Part shown: positions 36,301 through 49,656 of the stretch, one piece after another
How positions within the stretch are numbered: position 1 is the first letter of the stretch
How the letters are laid out: every line of letters begins with the position of its first letter
Assembly (NCBI RefSeq): GCF_021347895.1
Contig: NC_067119.1
Location: forward strand, 9,312,534-9,376,533
DNA length: 64,000 bases
Source of the DNA: Acanthochromis polyacanthus
Taxonomy: Eukaryota; Chordata; Actinopteri; Pomacentridae
Direction: 5' to 3'
The notes under the pieces: model-generated
What the model saw: the letters and a program-made list of their open reading frames with translations, nothing else
Database searches by the model: none
What the model was told of the DNA's origin: nothing
Program-made: the position numbers and the translations under genes

Positions 36301-36894
36301 TGTTCCTTGAGCTGTTCCAGCACAGTTTTGTTTTTTTTTTGTTTTTTGTTTTTGTTTTGTTTTTTTTGCTGCTGTAGGGGCATGTTGTATCTATTGGAGG
36401 AAGATGCTTCGTCTGGAACAATGTTTAGATAGATGGCACTTAAGTAACACCCACACGAATGCCAGGAAGTAAGGTTTGATAATCAATGTTCTTCCCTCAT
36501 CATTGTATGTTTGCTTCTTTTGCAAAATAACTGCATGTAGAATGATGATCGATAAAACTCTGCAATAGTCAACATGAAAAACAGGGCCTTGTTTTTGAAA
36601 TAAGAATGGAATGTGAACAACATCAGGATTAAAAAAAGAGTGTGATGGACTGAGATGAAAATCATATCAGGAAGATAATGTCAGCTTCTTGAATTTTGAC
36701 ACACGTAGTTAACTATTAGTAAACCGTCTTGACAGAGCAGAGCCACAGAGGCCCCAAAAAAGTGAAAGCTATCGTGGCTTATTAACTGTGTTGCACCATC
36801 CGTTTTTCCCCTTAACTTCCTCTGTCAGACTACAAACTGCACCACAAAGGGGAAGTTGCTTTAAGACAGTAATGAGGTAGGAGTCGAGCTAATT
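33351..36894. other. No gene seen
   Basis: Non-coding. A T-rich tract with scattered G lies at about 36327-36368. Open frames lack domains. Confidence 0.3.
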
Positions 36895-36936
36895 AGCTTG
36901 CTAACTGACAGCGAGCTAACTTAAAGTTAGCAAGCT
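36895..36936. repeat. Inverted repeat, 12-bp perfect arms
   Basis: AGCTTGCTAACT (36895-36906) and AGTTAGCAAGCT (36925-36936) are exact complements with an 18-base spacer. Nearby GCTAAC/GTTAGC motifs recur up to 37100, suggesting a decayed repeat. Function unknown. Confidence 0.5.
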
Positions 36937-37327
36937 GGGCAAGCTCAGGGAGCAATTTCCATCTTCTTCAATAACTCTCTCTAAAATTAAATTAGAACCC
37001 TGAGAACAAAATATCAGTACACAGAGAAAGTAGTTAGGAGAGCTATTGAACTGTCTACCACTAGCATGTTCCTAACTTGCTAATGCGTTAGTCATTAGCT
37101 CTCCAGCTACGGTAGTTCACCAATTTGTCCTGACCAGCAAGCAGGGTCTGCTCCTAGGTTAAATTACCCACAAGTTCTCATAATGTTTTAAAAGAAATAT
37201 CCTTTAAAGAGCCTTCTAAGGATATTTCTCATTTCAAATAATGTTCCTATGGGGTAAAAACTTAACGAAACAGAATGTTTTAATTGGAACTTCAGAGGAT
37301 CTTCTTAGATTGTCAAGGAACGTTCTT

Positions 37328-37980
37328 AAACCAGTGTTCAAAAAAGGTTTTCAAGATGTTCTTGAGGCCTCAGATGATGTAATGTTTTGTTCAAAAATGT
37401 TCCTGTAATGTGACATGTTAACAAATGTAGTTACCTCCAATTTTCTGAGAATGTTTTGGGGATGTTGTTGAGTTAACACATGATAGAACATTCTTCCATA
37501 AGACATTTCCACAATGTTACATGATAACAACAAGGTAACGTTCTCAAATCAACACTCAAAAAAGGTTACAATTATTTTTTTGAGGCCTTTGATTATATAT
37601 ATTTTTTTGCATAAACTGTTCCCATAATGTAATATATTAACAAATGTAATTACTTGCAATATTCTGAGGAAGTTTTTTGGGGGGATTATATAAGGTAACC
37701 CTTGTGGAACATTCTTTGATAAAACATTAATACAATGTTACATTACAAAGAAAGGAATTTTTTTTTAAACCAACATTCAAAAAAGGTTTAAATGGTGTTA
37801 TTAAAGCCTCAGATGACAGAATGTTTTGTTAGAAAATGTTCCTGTAATGCGACATTGTAACAAAGGTAGAACGTTTGGGGGTTTTGGGAAAGATTGATGC
37901 AGATTATTCAATATTTTCCCTTAAAATATTCTCACAATGTTACATGAAAACAAAGGAGGAACATTCTCAATGCAAGATCC
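37328..37980 (+). repeat. Tandem array, three units of about 220 bp
   Basis: Units begin near 37328, 37546 and 37767, each with AAAC(C) or AAATC followed by CAGTGTTCAAAAAAGG or a variant. Shared blocks in order are GAGGCCTCAGATGA, ATGTTTTGTT, AATGTTCCTGTAATG, ACAAATGTAGTTAC, TTCTGAGAATGTTTT and CACAATGTTACATGA. A partial, more diverged unit seems to precede the array (37160-37327). Spacing of 218 and 221 bp is regular. No coding. Confidence 0.75.
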
Positions 37981-39449
37981 AATTTTAAAATGTCTTTAGA
38001 GAACTTTTCCCTGCTTTCAAAAAGAGCACTTTGTGGACTGAAAAAAACTTGTCACTGAAACATTGCCAAAACTTTGCAGAATTTTCTCAGAATGATTTTA
38101 GAACAAAAAGAAATCTGTCCGAGTAGCTGATCTGTTCGACTAAATAATTAAATTGGACTTTAAGAAACTTGTTAAATTTACCCGATTTGTTGTGGTGCAC
38201 ATAAACTTTCCCATCCACGTTGAAAGAATGAATTGATGCTGCAGACATTTCACAGCAGTGAGCCTAAAAAGCCCCAAAATTCAAAGATGCCCTTTGATTT
38301 TGACACGTTGCAAGATTTCTTGATTTGAAAGTATACATTTCAGCTCTTCGCTCTCATCACAGTTCTGACTCAGCAATGTATGAAGCTGCCTTATGGAGCT
38401 TTAAGTCAAATTTCAGAGGCACACGCTCCCTAATGCCACATTGGACAAATATAGATCAGAAAATGTCAAAGCAACAAGCTGATTCTGGCTGGTGGAAAAC
38501 GCGGCTGTGTCAAGGTCAATATCAAGGTCGAAGAGTGACGGAGCGGAGAGATGTGTCGAGACTTGTTGTTCAAAAAAACTCATCTTCCCAGTGTGCTACT
38601 TCCCAGCGTGAGTGTTATTCCCACTGACGTTCCAGTAGCTGGCACATCCTACTGAGACCTGATTAGGACAAATGGAGCTGACAGGTTTGTCGCTGTTCTC
38701 CGAGTAAGAGAGACATGCTGGGAAGTGGAGTAGAAATCTCCTGTTCTGTCAGGCCAAATCGCACAGATACGAGATAGATGAAAGGATCCTTTTTGCAAAC
38801 TGGGTTCACCTATTTTAGACGGTTTGATAGTCGACCAACCCCATTATATCCCCCCCATGACAACAACATCTTTGTTTATCTGTGTCATTCCCTTGTCAAG
38901 TGGATGATCTGTCCAGTTATAATGACTTCAGCAAAAGGATAAGTGCACGCTGCAATTTTATATTTGCAGACTACGGAAAACCATTTGGGAAAGTTATTAT
39001 TTTTGCATAGCATCAGCATACTGCCCAGGCACCGCAAGACTGGTGTTTCTGTTGCTCAAGTTTCTGGAAATGGCTCATTTCTTTCCTTAATTAAGTTTAG
39101 TAATAGCCTTGTTAACTGCTCAGTCATTAGACATATGTTGAATGTGGATGCCATGAGAGCAGAAATTACTTTGCAGCCGCAGCTCAGCAAATGTATTGCT
39201 GATTCATTCGTTTACTGACCAGTTTGTTTGGTCGGAGTTTGTTGGTATATTCTGAGGGTTTCACAATGCTAGAGTAATAATTAAAAGATATTATACGGTC
39301 TCTCTCAGCCAATTTTATTATTGCTCTATGCTGTCATATTTGTTAGTCAAAATTGTTTAGTGGTAAGATAAAGATGACTCTGTGGAGGTTTGATTTCGGA
39401 GATGGAAATAATGTCTGGAGGATTCATCACTTTTTACCTGCTTTCATCA
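37981..39449. other. No gene seen
   Basis: Non-coding spacer. The 100-codon frame at 38325-38627 has no recognisable motif. Confidence 0.3.
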
Positions 39450-39930
39450 CCATTTATACTTAACAACAGTTTTGCACAGCTGCTTTTGGGATAAAAGCAT
39501 CTTTGAAATGGTTCCAAGTTACTTTCCTGATTTGTTCAAGTTAATGATTTGCTTTTTCATATCCGTACCAAGCTCCTCAGACACAACTGAGTGTATGAAA
39601 AGTATCATATTTAAATTGACTCAGAGGAGTCACCAGCTGTAGTCAATTAAATTTACTCACGAGGAGGTAAAAGGGCATGCCACTAAGAAAATTTGATTGG
39701 CACAACTTTATATATCACCAAAACTGATGATTCAAGCAGATTTAGTCATATTTTCAGTAGAGCTTAATAACATCTTATGCAACTGCATGATTGTGACAAA
39801 GACGTATGGGTTTCAGTGATTTCATCATAGAAAAATTGAAAGTTATCGGAGTCATTGCAAACTCAAGGCTGCCATGATATATGAATAAATTGCTCTGAAA
39901 TTTGCTCATTTTTGGCTTCCACACAGTGAA
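39450..39930 (-). mobile_element. Inverted fragment of the 21.6-kb Tc1 family
   Basis: Read on the - strand this matches about 21600-22050 colinearly: CATATATCATGGCAG, GACTCCGATAACT, TTTTGGTGATATA, AATCAAATTTTCTT, GACTACAGCTGGTGACTCCT, GAAAAAGCAAAT and TTTCAAAGATGCTT. It holds the left non-coding part and the first codons of the transposase only. The outer terminal repeat and the rest of the gene are absent. Confidence 0.75.
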
Positions 39931-42639
39931 TCCTCATGACTTTATGATCCCCCTGACCTTTCATTTAACGGCACTTTGAGTTTACAAAAGGATATTCCTA
40001 TACAAATAAATTGCATTCTCTTTTATATTGTGAAACCAATGTGATTTTGGTTTTGAGTGAAATGTATTTTCTCACTTGTGACATTGAAGGAAGGGCTTCC
40101 AGTTTGAAAGAGCCACATAAAGAGAAAGGAGAGGAGGATGGAATCACAAAAAGTGGCTTATTTGATGTTTAAGCGGTTCTTCCGTTACTTATCTACATCA
40201 GCATGTAACATTTGTACAACATCTCACAACAAATTCTTGCTGGAGCCACTTCTGCTTGGGCTAAGATCTCTCATAGATCTGGGTTGATGATACGTAACCA
40301 GTGTTGCTTTGTTTTCATGGGGCCTGCCTCGGCTTTCTGAGAGGGAGATCTTAAGGAGACAGGAGTTAAAACTTAGCTTTTAAGACAAAGGTGCTGCAGC
40401 AGTGTGCAGTATGAGGAAACAGTAATGCCATTTTAAAACATTAAAGTCTGCAAACACAATCTGGCAGACCAAAAAAAAAAGTTATAATCCTGTAACATGC
40501 ATACTATTGGCTCTTTAAGATTTTGAGTTATTGTTTTGATTTACTCTGCAGCCTTCATGGTGAGGTGATTTGTTATACATTCGGTGCCAGTTTCTCATTA
40601 GCCATAGACAGCCTCAATGAAATGAATCATAAGCTCACTGACTTGATGACAGATTTGCTCCGACAAGCATAGTTCAAATGTAAGTCACCGGGGCGGTGTT
40701 GGAGTGCCGTGATTATCTGAAAATTAAAATATTTGAGTTATTTTATTTTTTGAAGTCATATCTGCCTCTGAATTGCAGCTGTTGATCCATTTTGATTGTA
40801 GGGAAATGTGCATTTAAAAAGAACCAGCCACTGCAACAGTGAGTTAAAATCTACAATACGACAGCTTGATTGCTTCCTGCGGTAGAAATTTGTCTTTGAC
40901 CACACCTTGACAGCAAACCATTAAAAACGAAGACAGCTACCATCCTCAGAGGAGCAGCCTTACAAAGATATGGACCCTGCGTGTCCACTAATTAAATTTA
41001 TCTGACAGGGATCAGGGTGATCTGAGGATATTCTACCTAATTATGAGAAATATAATTAATGTCTCTGGCATATGAGCTAATTTCTGCGGCTTCCTATCAC
41101 TTTTGATAGAAGCGGGAGACATTTTTTCCAGTTTCGCATCGATGAAAGAATCGGTTATCACACTCAGCCTGATTCATTTGAAAAACATGAAAGCCTCTGC
41201 GATAGCCACATAATTAAACTGTTATTTTGGGGCATTCAATTTAAACTTGGGCTCAGCAGTGCCCTTGTCGGAGAAAGAGAATTGCTTTGTCTCAGCACTC
41301 TCTTTGACTCTGAAGACAGTTTAAGGAAATCTAGTCACAATAAAACACCAGATCTGACTACGAGAGGCCTCGGAATTAATGATTTGCCTTTGATCCGACC
41401 GGGGCGATGCATGAGTGCCTTTTGTCCTCGTCTAAATGGGTTCCTAGTTCTGTGGAAGAAGACTGCTAAATTATTAAGACTGTGCTGAAAGTTTGGCTTT
41501 TTTGGATTTTCCCTTTTCCTGCTTTGCACCGAGGGAGCATTTGGCTAAGAAAGGTAAAAAACGGAAAAACCTGAATCACGACTGGAGCTACAGGACATCT
41601 GCCTGATTTAATGGACTTCCACACTAAACTACACCGTGTATTTTTGGGTGCTGCTGCAGTACATTACATCATGTGATGGACTTTAAGCTGCCAGCTGCAA
41701 TTTGACTCCAGGACAACTTCATTCTGTTTGATGTATTCAGCCGAGGTGGCCTATGAAGGGATGATTTGCGTAAACAAATAGATCCTGACTGGTGGCATAA
41801 ACCTTCTCATGATGGCCAAAGGGCGAACCTAATGTACTGAGATATCAATGTCAAAGTCAAAGAGCAGAATGGAGTCTATTTTTAATCCACTTATCTGAGT
41901 CCTTGATTTCCTGCACATTCGCCTCGTTATTCAGCCTGATGAAAAATGCTTTTGAAACGCTGTGCTTTTGAGATACAGGCGGTGCAAATGAATCAAAACC
42001 ACTGCGCTTGTGTTGATAAGGAACACATTTTATTTAAACTCATTCTGTGCAATAATTACACCAGGAGACGTGTTGTGTAGTGGTGGAGCGGGAATGCTTT
42101 AGAATGCTTTGGATGTTGACTGGAGAGCAGAAAGAGGCAGTTGGCTTGTTGACTTTTCACTCCTTCTCTTCAAGAAGGCCCCTTTAGCGCTTGAAGTGAT
42201 TGACATATTTACTCCTTTTCCAGCAAAAGTCCTCCACCATCCCTCTCCCCATCTGTCACCGGCCTTAACGACACCTCATCCTGCTGAGAACCGAGCGAGA
42301 GAGGCAGAAGATTAGGGGCTTATACTGTATTGGAAAGGACGAATAATCTCACAGACACCCTATCTTTTCTCATAAACTCCGAGGCGGGCGGACAGTCCTC
42401 CAGCCTGATTGACAGACTGATTGACAGCCGCCAAGGTTAGGGGATGTCAGATCGGAGGAGTCAAGTTTAAATATCCATTTAGCAACTCACCGTCTTAGTC
42501 CTCAGGTCATCACTGTGGATGACCGCCTGTGTTATCAGCTCTAATCCTGGCCTAAAGCCCCATTCCCTCATTCTCACAGGTCCAAAATTGCCTGGAGATG
42601 TGAGAAAGTTTTGCAATAATTTCTAATCTTTCCATCATT
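39931..42639. other. No gene seen
   Basis: Non-coding. The segment near 41035-41120 (CTAATTATGAGAAATATAAT, ATTAATGTCTC) has several TAAT cores and may be regulatory, but nothing fixes this. Open frames are short, without domains. Confidence 0.3.
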
Positions 42640-43145
42640 TTCACAGTTGAAGCATCTGTCTGTATTTAGATTAATCTAAAGGTCCCCTGATACCAGTAAT
42701 TTAGCAAAATTGAAGACTTCTGCATGTGAAAATTCAAATTTTTGACAATGTTGACATGTTTAATATGGTGTTTTTTATATGCTGGAAGACATATTATGAG
42801 CAAAAAATAACCGATCAATGCACATGGCTGACCATTTTTACTTCAAAAACAGGGATTCAGATCTCCAGAGTTTCAAGTGTAACAAACCATAAGGAACCAA
42901 TTTTGGTTCCTGGTCAAACGTGACTGAATTACTTCAACATTGTAACTTATTGAGCAGTTTTACAGGTGTTTGGAAGGGATCACATAGATCCATGTTTTCT
43001 AGAAAAGCAACAGTATCAAGTTACATCTAATAAATTTTTAGGAAGGAATGGAATATTGTCATGAAAAAACTTCCAAATGTCTTTTATAGACTTAAGTGAT
43101 TTTTTAGGGGTTGAGTCAATAACCATAGAGTGACTTTAACCTGGT
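42640..43145. repeat. Diverged dispersed repeat, copy 1
   Basis: Shares ordered short blocks with about 56040-56530: AAAGG(T/C)TCCC, GCA(C/T)...ACTTC/CTTTC followed by AAAAA, GATTCAG(AT)CTTCCAG-like, GTAACAAAC, TTTTTAGG, GGAAGG and TTTTTAGGGGTT with CAATGACC or CAATAACC. Heavily diverged, with insertions. The family is unknown. Confidence 0.4.
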
Positions 43146-46100
43146 AAAATTACACTTACTTCCTTTTCAGTGTCAATGCATGAAATCTAATGTTCACTTT
43201 AAAACCATTATACTAAAACGGAGATGTTTTCCTAACTTTAACCAAAGCTTTCGTTACCTAAAGGGTAATTTCATCCCTCATCATCAGGGGCCTTCTGCTC
43301 CACCATCTCAAAAACTATGGATATATAAAATGCTATCTATGAAATTTCCACTTGATATTATGAAATATTTCCTGAGATTTTTTTAATGCCTATGGAGTCC
43401 CTTTCAACACATTATTGCACATTGCAGTTTGATGACAATATCTCTACCTGTTAAAGATAAAAGCCTGAAATTTTCACTGTCATTTCTCATCATGTTATTG
43501 ATTCAGAATCTATAATACTGGACTGATTTTATTGAGCAGGTTTGACAAATTGTACCACAAAAACAAGAATATCGAAAGATAGTCTCATCCAAATACAACA
43601 GAGTTCTGGAGTTTTAAAGTTGTTCTCCAAATATAACCAAGAAAAAAACAAATAACGTGGGAATATTATTCATTTTTGGACCACATTTGCAGTGTTACCT
43701 GTTGCTCTTATTCAGTTCTTATATTTATTGGAACAGAGGCTTGACAGTAAACTCTTAAACAGCTACTGTAAATATAGAAGTTATCACACATTTACTTTTT
43801 GCACAAAATCCGACTTGTGACATTTCAATCAAGAGAATCCATATTAATCCTATCAGCGAGGCTTCTTAACGATTTAAGATGGAATGACCTTTAAATTCGT
43901 GCTAAACTATTGTCATAAACAGCTACTTTTCATGATCTACAGTGGTCATGACAAACTGCATGTATCTGAAATATCCCAACAGCAAACAAACTAAATCTGG
44001 AAATGTTTCCTTTTGTATTCAAATATGGCAGCCTTAATCCAAAGTATACGTATAGGTAATATATCCTCCAATTTCCTGCTGTGGCTGGATTTTTTTCTTG
44101 CTCATTGGTGTGCATGAAACAGCCATCATAAATAAAAGGTTTTATTTTTGTATTCAGGGACACGGACGTTGACAGCGTTATTTATTAATTGCAGGCAGTT
44201 CCTGACAATGCTCGGCTAAAATGGCCCCGTGGGGATAGAGCTTAAGTCACTTTTCATCAGGCCTCTTCTGTTTTTTTCATAATCTGCTTCCGCTCAAAAC
44301 ACTGCAGGATCAGACTCACCTTTTTTTTAAACCCCGTCTCCTCCAGTTCCCCTGAGAACACAGAGTGGACTCCTCGTTCCTGACTCACTTCTTCCTTTTG
44401 CCCTTCCCTCGCTATTATTTCATCTCTGGAAAATGTGCTTATAGGATTTCAGTGGCAAAAGGAAGGGATTCAGGTTTACTTTTCAACTCGTTCTCCGGGA
44501 CCTCGGCTCTTCATTTCACTCCGGCAATGTGACAGAAAACATGCGGTGAAGACGGCGGTGACGACTGAAGCAGGTGACAGGCTTTGTGCTGGACGCCTCA
44601 TACTGTCTTGAGGGATTATTTCTGAGCATAACTTATTTCCCAATATGTCCTGCACAGTGGAATATGCAATCTGTAATGTTATGCTTGTTTACTTATGTTA
44701 TGAAACAGTTTTCATACAGCTCCCAAAATAGATCATAATTTAGTTTGCTTGGTTGGTGTGAAGCACTGATGGGATTTATTTTCACACTGAACAAGTGAGA
44801 ACTTAAAGAGCAACTTGCAGGTCGGTGACCCCAGTGGATTCATGTGTAGGAAACTGAAATCAAATCAAATTTAAATGAAAGAAAGTCTAAATTAAAGAGT
44901 TAAAAAAAACTAGATTTGGTTGTGAGGTCAACATAAAGGAGGAGCAGCCATGTGAAGTGCAATTTAACGATAAGGAATATAGCTCATAGCAGTAGTTTTG
45001 GCACTGAAAAGGTGGAGAATATACCACAGTTTTATAATTATGAGCCTGCCAGCTGTTCAGGAGACCAGAAACAGATGAGGAGTAGAAGAAAAAATCACTA
45101 TCAGGGAGAATTTCATTCATGGTGTGAGGAGAACTAGTGGAAAACAGAACAAGTGGCTTGATGGGTGACACAAATCGTGTTACATCACAGTACTCTAAGG
45201 TTTGGTATCTGGATAAAACATATTATTGCATTAGCTGTTTAATATGGGCAGGAGTATACATACAGGAACTAATGTGGGACCGTCAGCTGGTATCAGTCAT
45301 TAACACTATGTAAGAGAGAGGTGGGGAAGAGCTGATTAATGCAGAAGTTTGCAGACATCCAGAGCATAATTCATGTTTTTGTTGAGCTGAATGTCTGACA
45401 GATCTGCTCCTTGCAGAGTAAAATACCAGAAACCGCTTCTGATGGTGGACCTTAAGAAGATGTATGCACTGAATGAACCAAATCAGGGTTTCAGACTCAC
45501 ACATCCTGACTTGGATAACCTGAACTTGATCGTATCTCCGTGAAGCCATCCCTCCTGTCTGAAACGACGAGTTCGGAAATGACCACGTTTTTTTTTTTGT
45601 GTGCACATTGATGCTAACCGTTTAGCGCTAACTAATTTTTGAATGATGCTTAAATTCTGACTTGTCTTTACCTTTTAATGCGTGTGTTCTTGCCTATGAA
45701 AGCAACTGATTTTTTAATAGAGCGTGATGATAAGACACCTCACAGCCAAAAATATTCTTGTTCATACATATTACATAAATTTTTGCCCTAAATCCATGAA
45801 CTGAAGCCGTCTGTGGCTTACCACCTTGCCTTAAATAAATCTTTGGGGATATTATCCGTGTCAGAAAATGACATTACAGTGTTCAAGGATGTTTTTTTGT
45901 GTGTGTAAATATTGAGTGATATTTTTTCAGCAGACCTTCGCACAGTGGTTGAAGTTAGTTCACCACTTTTAATGGCCAGACAGCTGTGAATCCTACAAGC
46001 TTTTCTCATTTAGGTTCGATACACACCACGAGTAATAAGCAACAATACAACGCCATATGTGCATGTCCCTTTACAGTTGATACCGCTCATTACATCCACA

Positions 46101-48029
46101 TTAGCACAGTACAGTAACATGCAGCCCGATGCCACTGCATGAATCCTTTAAAAAAAAAAAAAACTTTGACTTTTAGGGGGATTATCCTTTAATAGGGTTT
46201 AAGCCCAATATAAGAAGACTCTTTAATTAAGCCAATAATTTCAAGCCATGTGGCTGTGATGCTTTTTCAATTAAATATCATTACAGTTTGCTGTATGTCA
46301 CATCAGCCTTGAACTTAGAATTATAAGAATATCAAGACAAGGGAGCTCATACAGAATTTACATGAGGAGATAAAAACGGCACTGGACGTGTGTCTTATTG
46401 TTTGTTTACAGTCGTACAAGATTCCTTTTGGTGAGGTTAAACCCTCAAAACCTGTTTTCAACAAAAGCTACAAGTAAGCATATTAAAGAGAAACACACAC
46501 TTTAGATCAATTACAAACAGTCTCAAATAAGCATAATGGAGCTTGTTTGTCTTCCAGAGCAACAGAGGTTACGTAGCTAAATAAATCCCCTCAGGACCTG
46601 GACAGCTTTTGCCTTCCCACACATTAAAGATAATGGAATAATTCACTTGCCCTTGAGCCCCCTTACCGTGCATCCATACAGAACTTCTTATTGGGTCGCC
46701 GGCAAATTGAATGAACCCGCTTTCCATAAAAAGGTAATGGACTCCTTTGGATAGCCCTCTAAATAACCAGGACGGAAGGGGAGGTGAGATGAACCAATTT
46801 ATTATCTGACTTTGAAGAAGGTGCGTGCAGAGGGTAAGGTCACTCCCTCATTGATCACCGGTTCCCCCGTAGGGAAATGATAATTATGTGTACCAACACG
46901 GACCGAGGTCACCTCCAACCAGCACCAGGAGCAGGTTAGAAACCCTCTCCAGCGAGGAAGCATCCGGTGTCCTGTTGTGTAGACTCAAACTGTCCCTGAA
47001 CCAGCTTGATTTTATGCTTCTGTAGAGACGTTTGTCAGAATCTGTTAAACAGAGCACTTATTTTTAGGCTGGTTTTAATTTGATGTATTATGTTGGGAAA
47101 TATTACACTCCAATAGCAATAGTGACCTTGCTAGCATAAAATTGCTGGTATAAAAAACATCTCTAACAAAAGTAAATTTGCCTTTTACATAATTTGTTGA
47201 TCTCTCCCATTCAGTGCAAGGGAAGCAACAGTTTTGACATTTAAAAATAAAATCTAATAATCGGAAATCTCTCCGTTGAATTTTCTCAATGCCAACGGAA
47301 TTACATTTGGTCAGTTGAATGTCCAATAAGCAAGTTTCTGTCCTTCGTGGCCTGCAGTACTCTTTATTGAAATGCAGAAAAGGCTGTTCAGACGTCATGG
47401 AAACCTGCACCAAACATGTTTGTTATGCAGATCGAGTCTCGGCAAACTAAATCATCATGTTGGGCTACAACACAAATCTCCCAATTAATTGAGACGACAG
47501 ACAGGTAATAAAGTTTCCATCTGGCATCTGTCTCTACTGGGACAGCTTTAAAACGGGGGATGAAACCAGATCTGTTATTTTACGACGCGTGATAACTGTG
47601 AGCGAGCTGATACAGCAACAAATAATTATTATTTTCATTATTGAATAATATAAATTTCATTTGTCTGTTAATGGACGAATCCAGAACATGTCAGAAAAGA
47701 GCGCATAAAAGAAAAGCTCAGCTCTTGTCAGCAAACATCTCATTTTGTCCAACTAACTTTCCAAACCTGAGATTGAGGGTTAAAAACGACACAGTCTGAG
47801 GAGTTGTATTTGAAGAATTACTTGAACGAGTAAGCAATTTTCTGATATTTCTATTTATTTAGAACATGCAACCAAAAATTCCTGTGATATGCCTACAAAA
47901 ATCTGTAAATATACCCGATTTAAATTTGGCTGCTTTCCCAATTAAAATAGTCACTTTGTACCACAATAAAGCGCTTGTAACACTGTAAGCATGTCAGCAC
48001 TACCTTCAGTGGCAGCTGAATCTCTTAAC
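43146..48029. other. No gene seen
   Basis: Long non-coding stretch. TCTCCCAATTAATTGAGA at 47477-47494 recurs inverted at 52578-52595. An A13 run lies near 46151. Open frames are short, without domains or splice context. Confidence 0.3.
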
Positions 48030-48410
48030 CTGTATCAAAATGAAGATCTTTAGACTTGAATTTCAGTTTGGGTACAGCAAAGAAGGCACGGGGAGCTAAA
48101 TCTGGTGAGAAGGGAAGGTAGGGAGCAATGATTGTGCTGTTATAGCCCAAAGAAAAAAAACATGCACTGCACCACAGTTGAGGTTGTTTTTGCCAAATGT
48201 TTTGAGTACGTTATGTCAATTTCTTCCTTGATAGTCTGATCCTGGGGGACAAATTGAATGTTGAAGTGAACAGCTCCTTGTCCAGTTTTGGAAGCTTTAG
48301 TTCTTCCATTGTGTAAACTTCTGTTTCTTCTCTTAGTGGTAGCTGCAGACCCCCTCCTCACCAGTGATAAACTATAACTTGAGAGATCCTGGCTTTTCAC
48401 TGACATGTAA
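48030..48410 (-). pseudogene. mariner-like transposase relic
   Basis: On the - strand one frame (about 48262-48205) reads FVPQDQTIKEEI, matching the FVPxGQT motif of mariner-type transposases. Further on, in another frame (about 48125-48033), YLPFSPDLAPRAFF and AVPKLKFKSKDLHF match the SPDLAPxDFxLFPxLK motif around the last catalytic residue. The HDNAxxH middle motif is lost and at least one frameshift separates the parts. No terminal repeats were recognised. This is a different family from the Tc1 copies. Confidence 0.7.
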
Positions 48411-49309
48411 TGGGAAGTTTCCTTTTCTGCTCCAGTTTGAGGTCAAAAATTGCCAAAAAAAAACTATCTTAGAACTTTTTGATCGCACCTCATTTTGACT
48501 GATTTTCACAGGTCAAATTTAACATTTCCATGTATTAGAACAGAAATAAGACTTAAGATAGACTTAAGACCTAATTCAGGTGAACTTCACTGTAATCTGT
48601 CCAAAGCAGACAATCTAGCAAAACATATGTTGTCAAAATGTAACTTTTCTGACGTGAACTGAAAGAAAATAGAAAAAAGGGGCACCTATCTCAAGGAAAT
48701 GACAGAAGTCACCGTCCTCACAGCTGGCAGGAAGGGGCTGTTCTTGTTCTCAGACTGATGCAGATACCCGTAGATCACTGGATTACTATGGCTGCTCTGA
48801 TTTATAGTATATCATCCAGGCTGCTCTGCTTATCTTTTACAAGCTAAAGGCATTTCTGTCTGGGAATCAGATCGAGTCGAGCCGACAGCCAGCAGCTCCC
48901 ACACTGATTAGCATCGAGGGGGAGAGAGGTGGGTGGAGGAAAGGGAAAGTCAGCAGGTGTCTTGATTGCTCTCTGTAGTCGTCACATTCTGCGTGCTCTG
49001 TTCCATTTTTCAGGTAATTATTTTAGATGTGAATGCGAGGCTGCATAGCTAATGTAAGTCTCTGTGAGAGCCAAAATTGATATGTAGCTCTTGTAATCGA
49101 TGCCTTCATACACTTCGACGTGTGTGCACAGTCATGTAGAGCGACGAGTAGGTCATGTATGTTCCACAATCAGTGTCAGCCGTGGAAGTGAGGATCATTC
49201 CTTATGTGTGAGATGCGGTTAGTTTGGTTTTAAAGACTAAAACTGCCTTTCTAATTGCACTGGAGAGAAATATGAGTGGGGATGAACTGCAGGAAGAGAC
49301 AATTAAATT
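48411..49309. other. No gene seen
   Basis: Non-coding spacer between the mariner relic and the retroelement tails. Confidence 0.3.
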
Positions 49310-49656
49310 CATCCATCCATCCATTATCTCTACACCGCTTAATCCTCATTAGGGTCCCAGGGGGGCTGGAGTCTATCCCAGCAGGCTTTGGGCGAAGGCA
49401 GAGGACACCCTGGACAGGTCACGAGTCTACTGCAGGGCGACACATAGAGACTAACAGTCACACTCATATTCACAGCTGTGGATAATTTAAAGTTACCAGT
49501 TACCTGAGCTTGTTTTTGGACTGTGGGATGAAGCCGGAGAACGTGAAGAAAACATGTAAACTCCATGCAGAAAGATCCCGGGAAGGCTGGGACGCGATCC
49601 GGTGATCTTCTAGCAGCAAGGCGAAAGTGCTAACCACCACTCCACTGTGCAGCCCC
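49310..49656 (-). mobile_element. RTE/Rex3-like retroelement 3' segment
   Basis: Begins with the tandem ATCCATCCATCCATTATCTC, continues ACACCGCTTAATCCTCATTA, and contains GGGGCTGGAGTCTATCCCAG, GGACACCCTGGACAGGTCAC, TTTTTGGACTGTGGGATGAA and CTAACCACCACTCCACTGTG. These are landmarks of one of the commonest fish repeats. The GGAT tandem lies at the element's 3' end on the - strand. It is a 5'-truncated, non-coding copy. The tail matches 33298-33350 in the opposite orientation. Confidence 0.75.
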
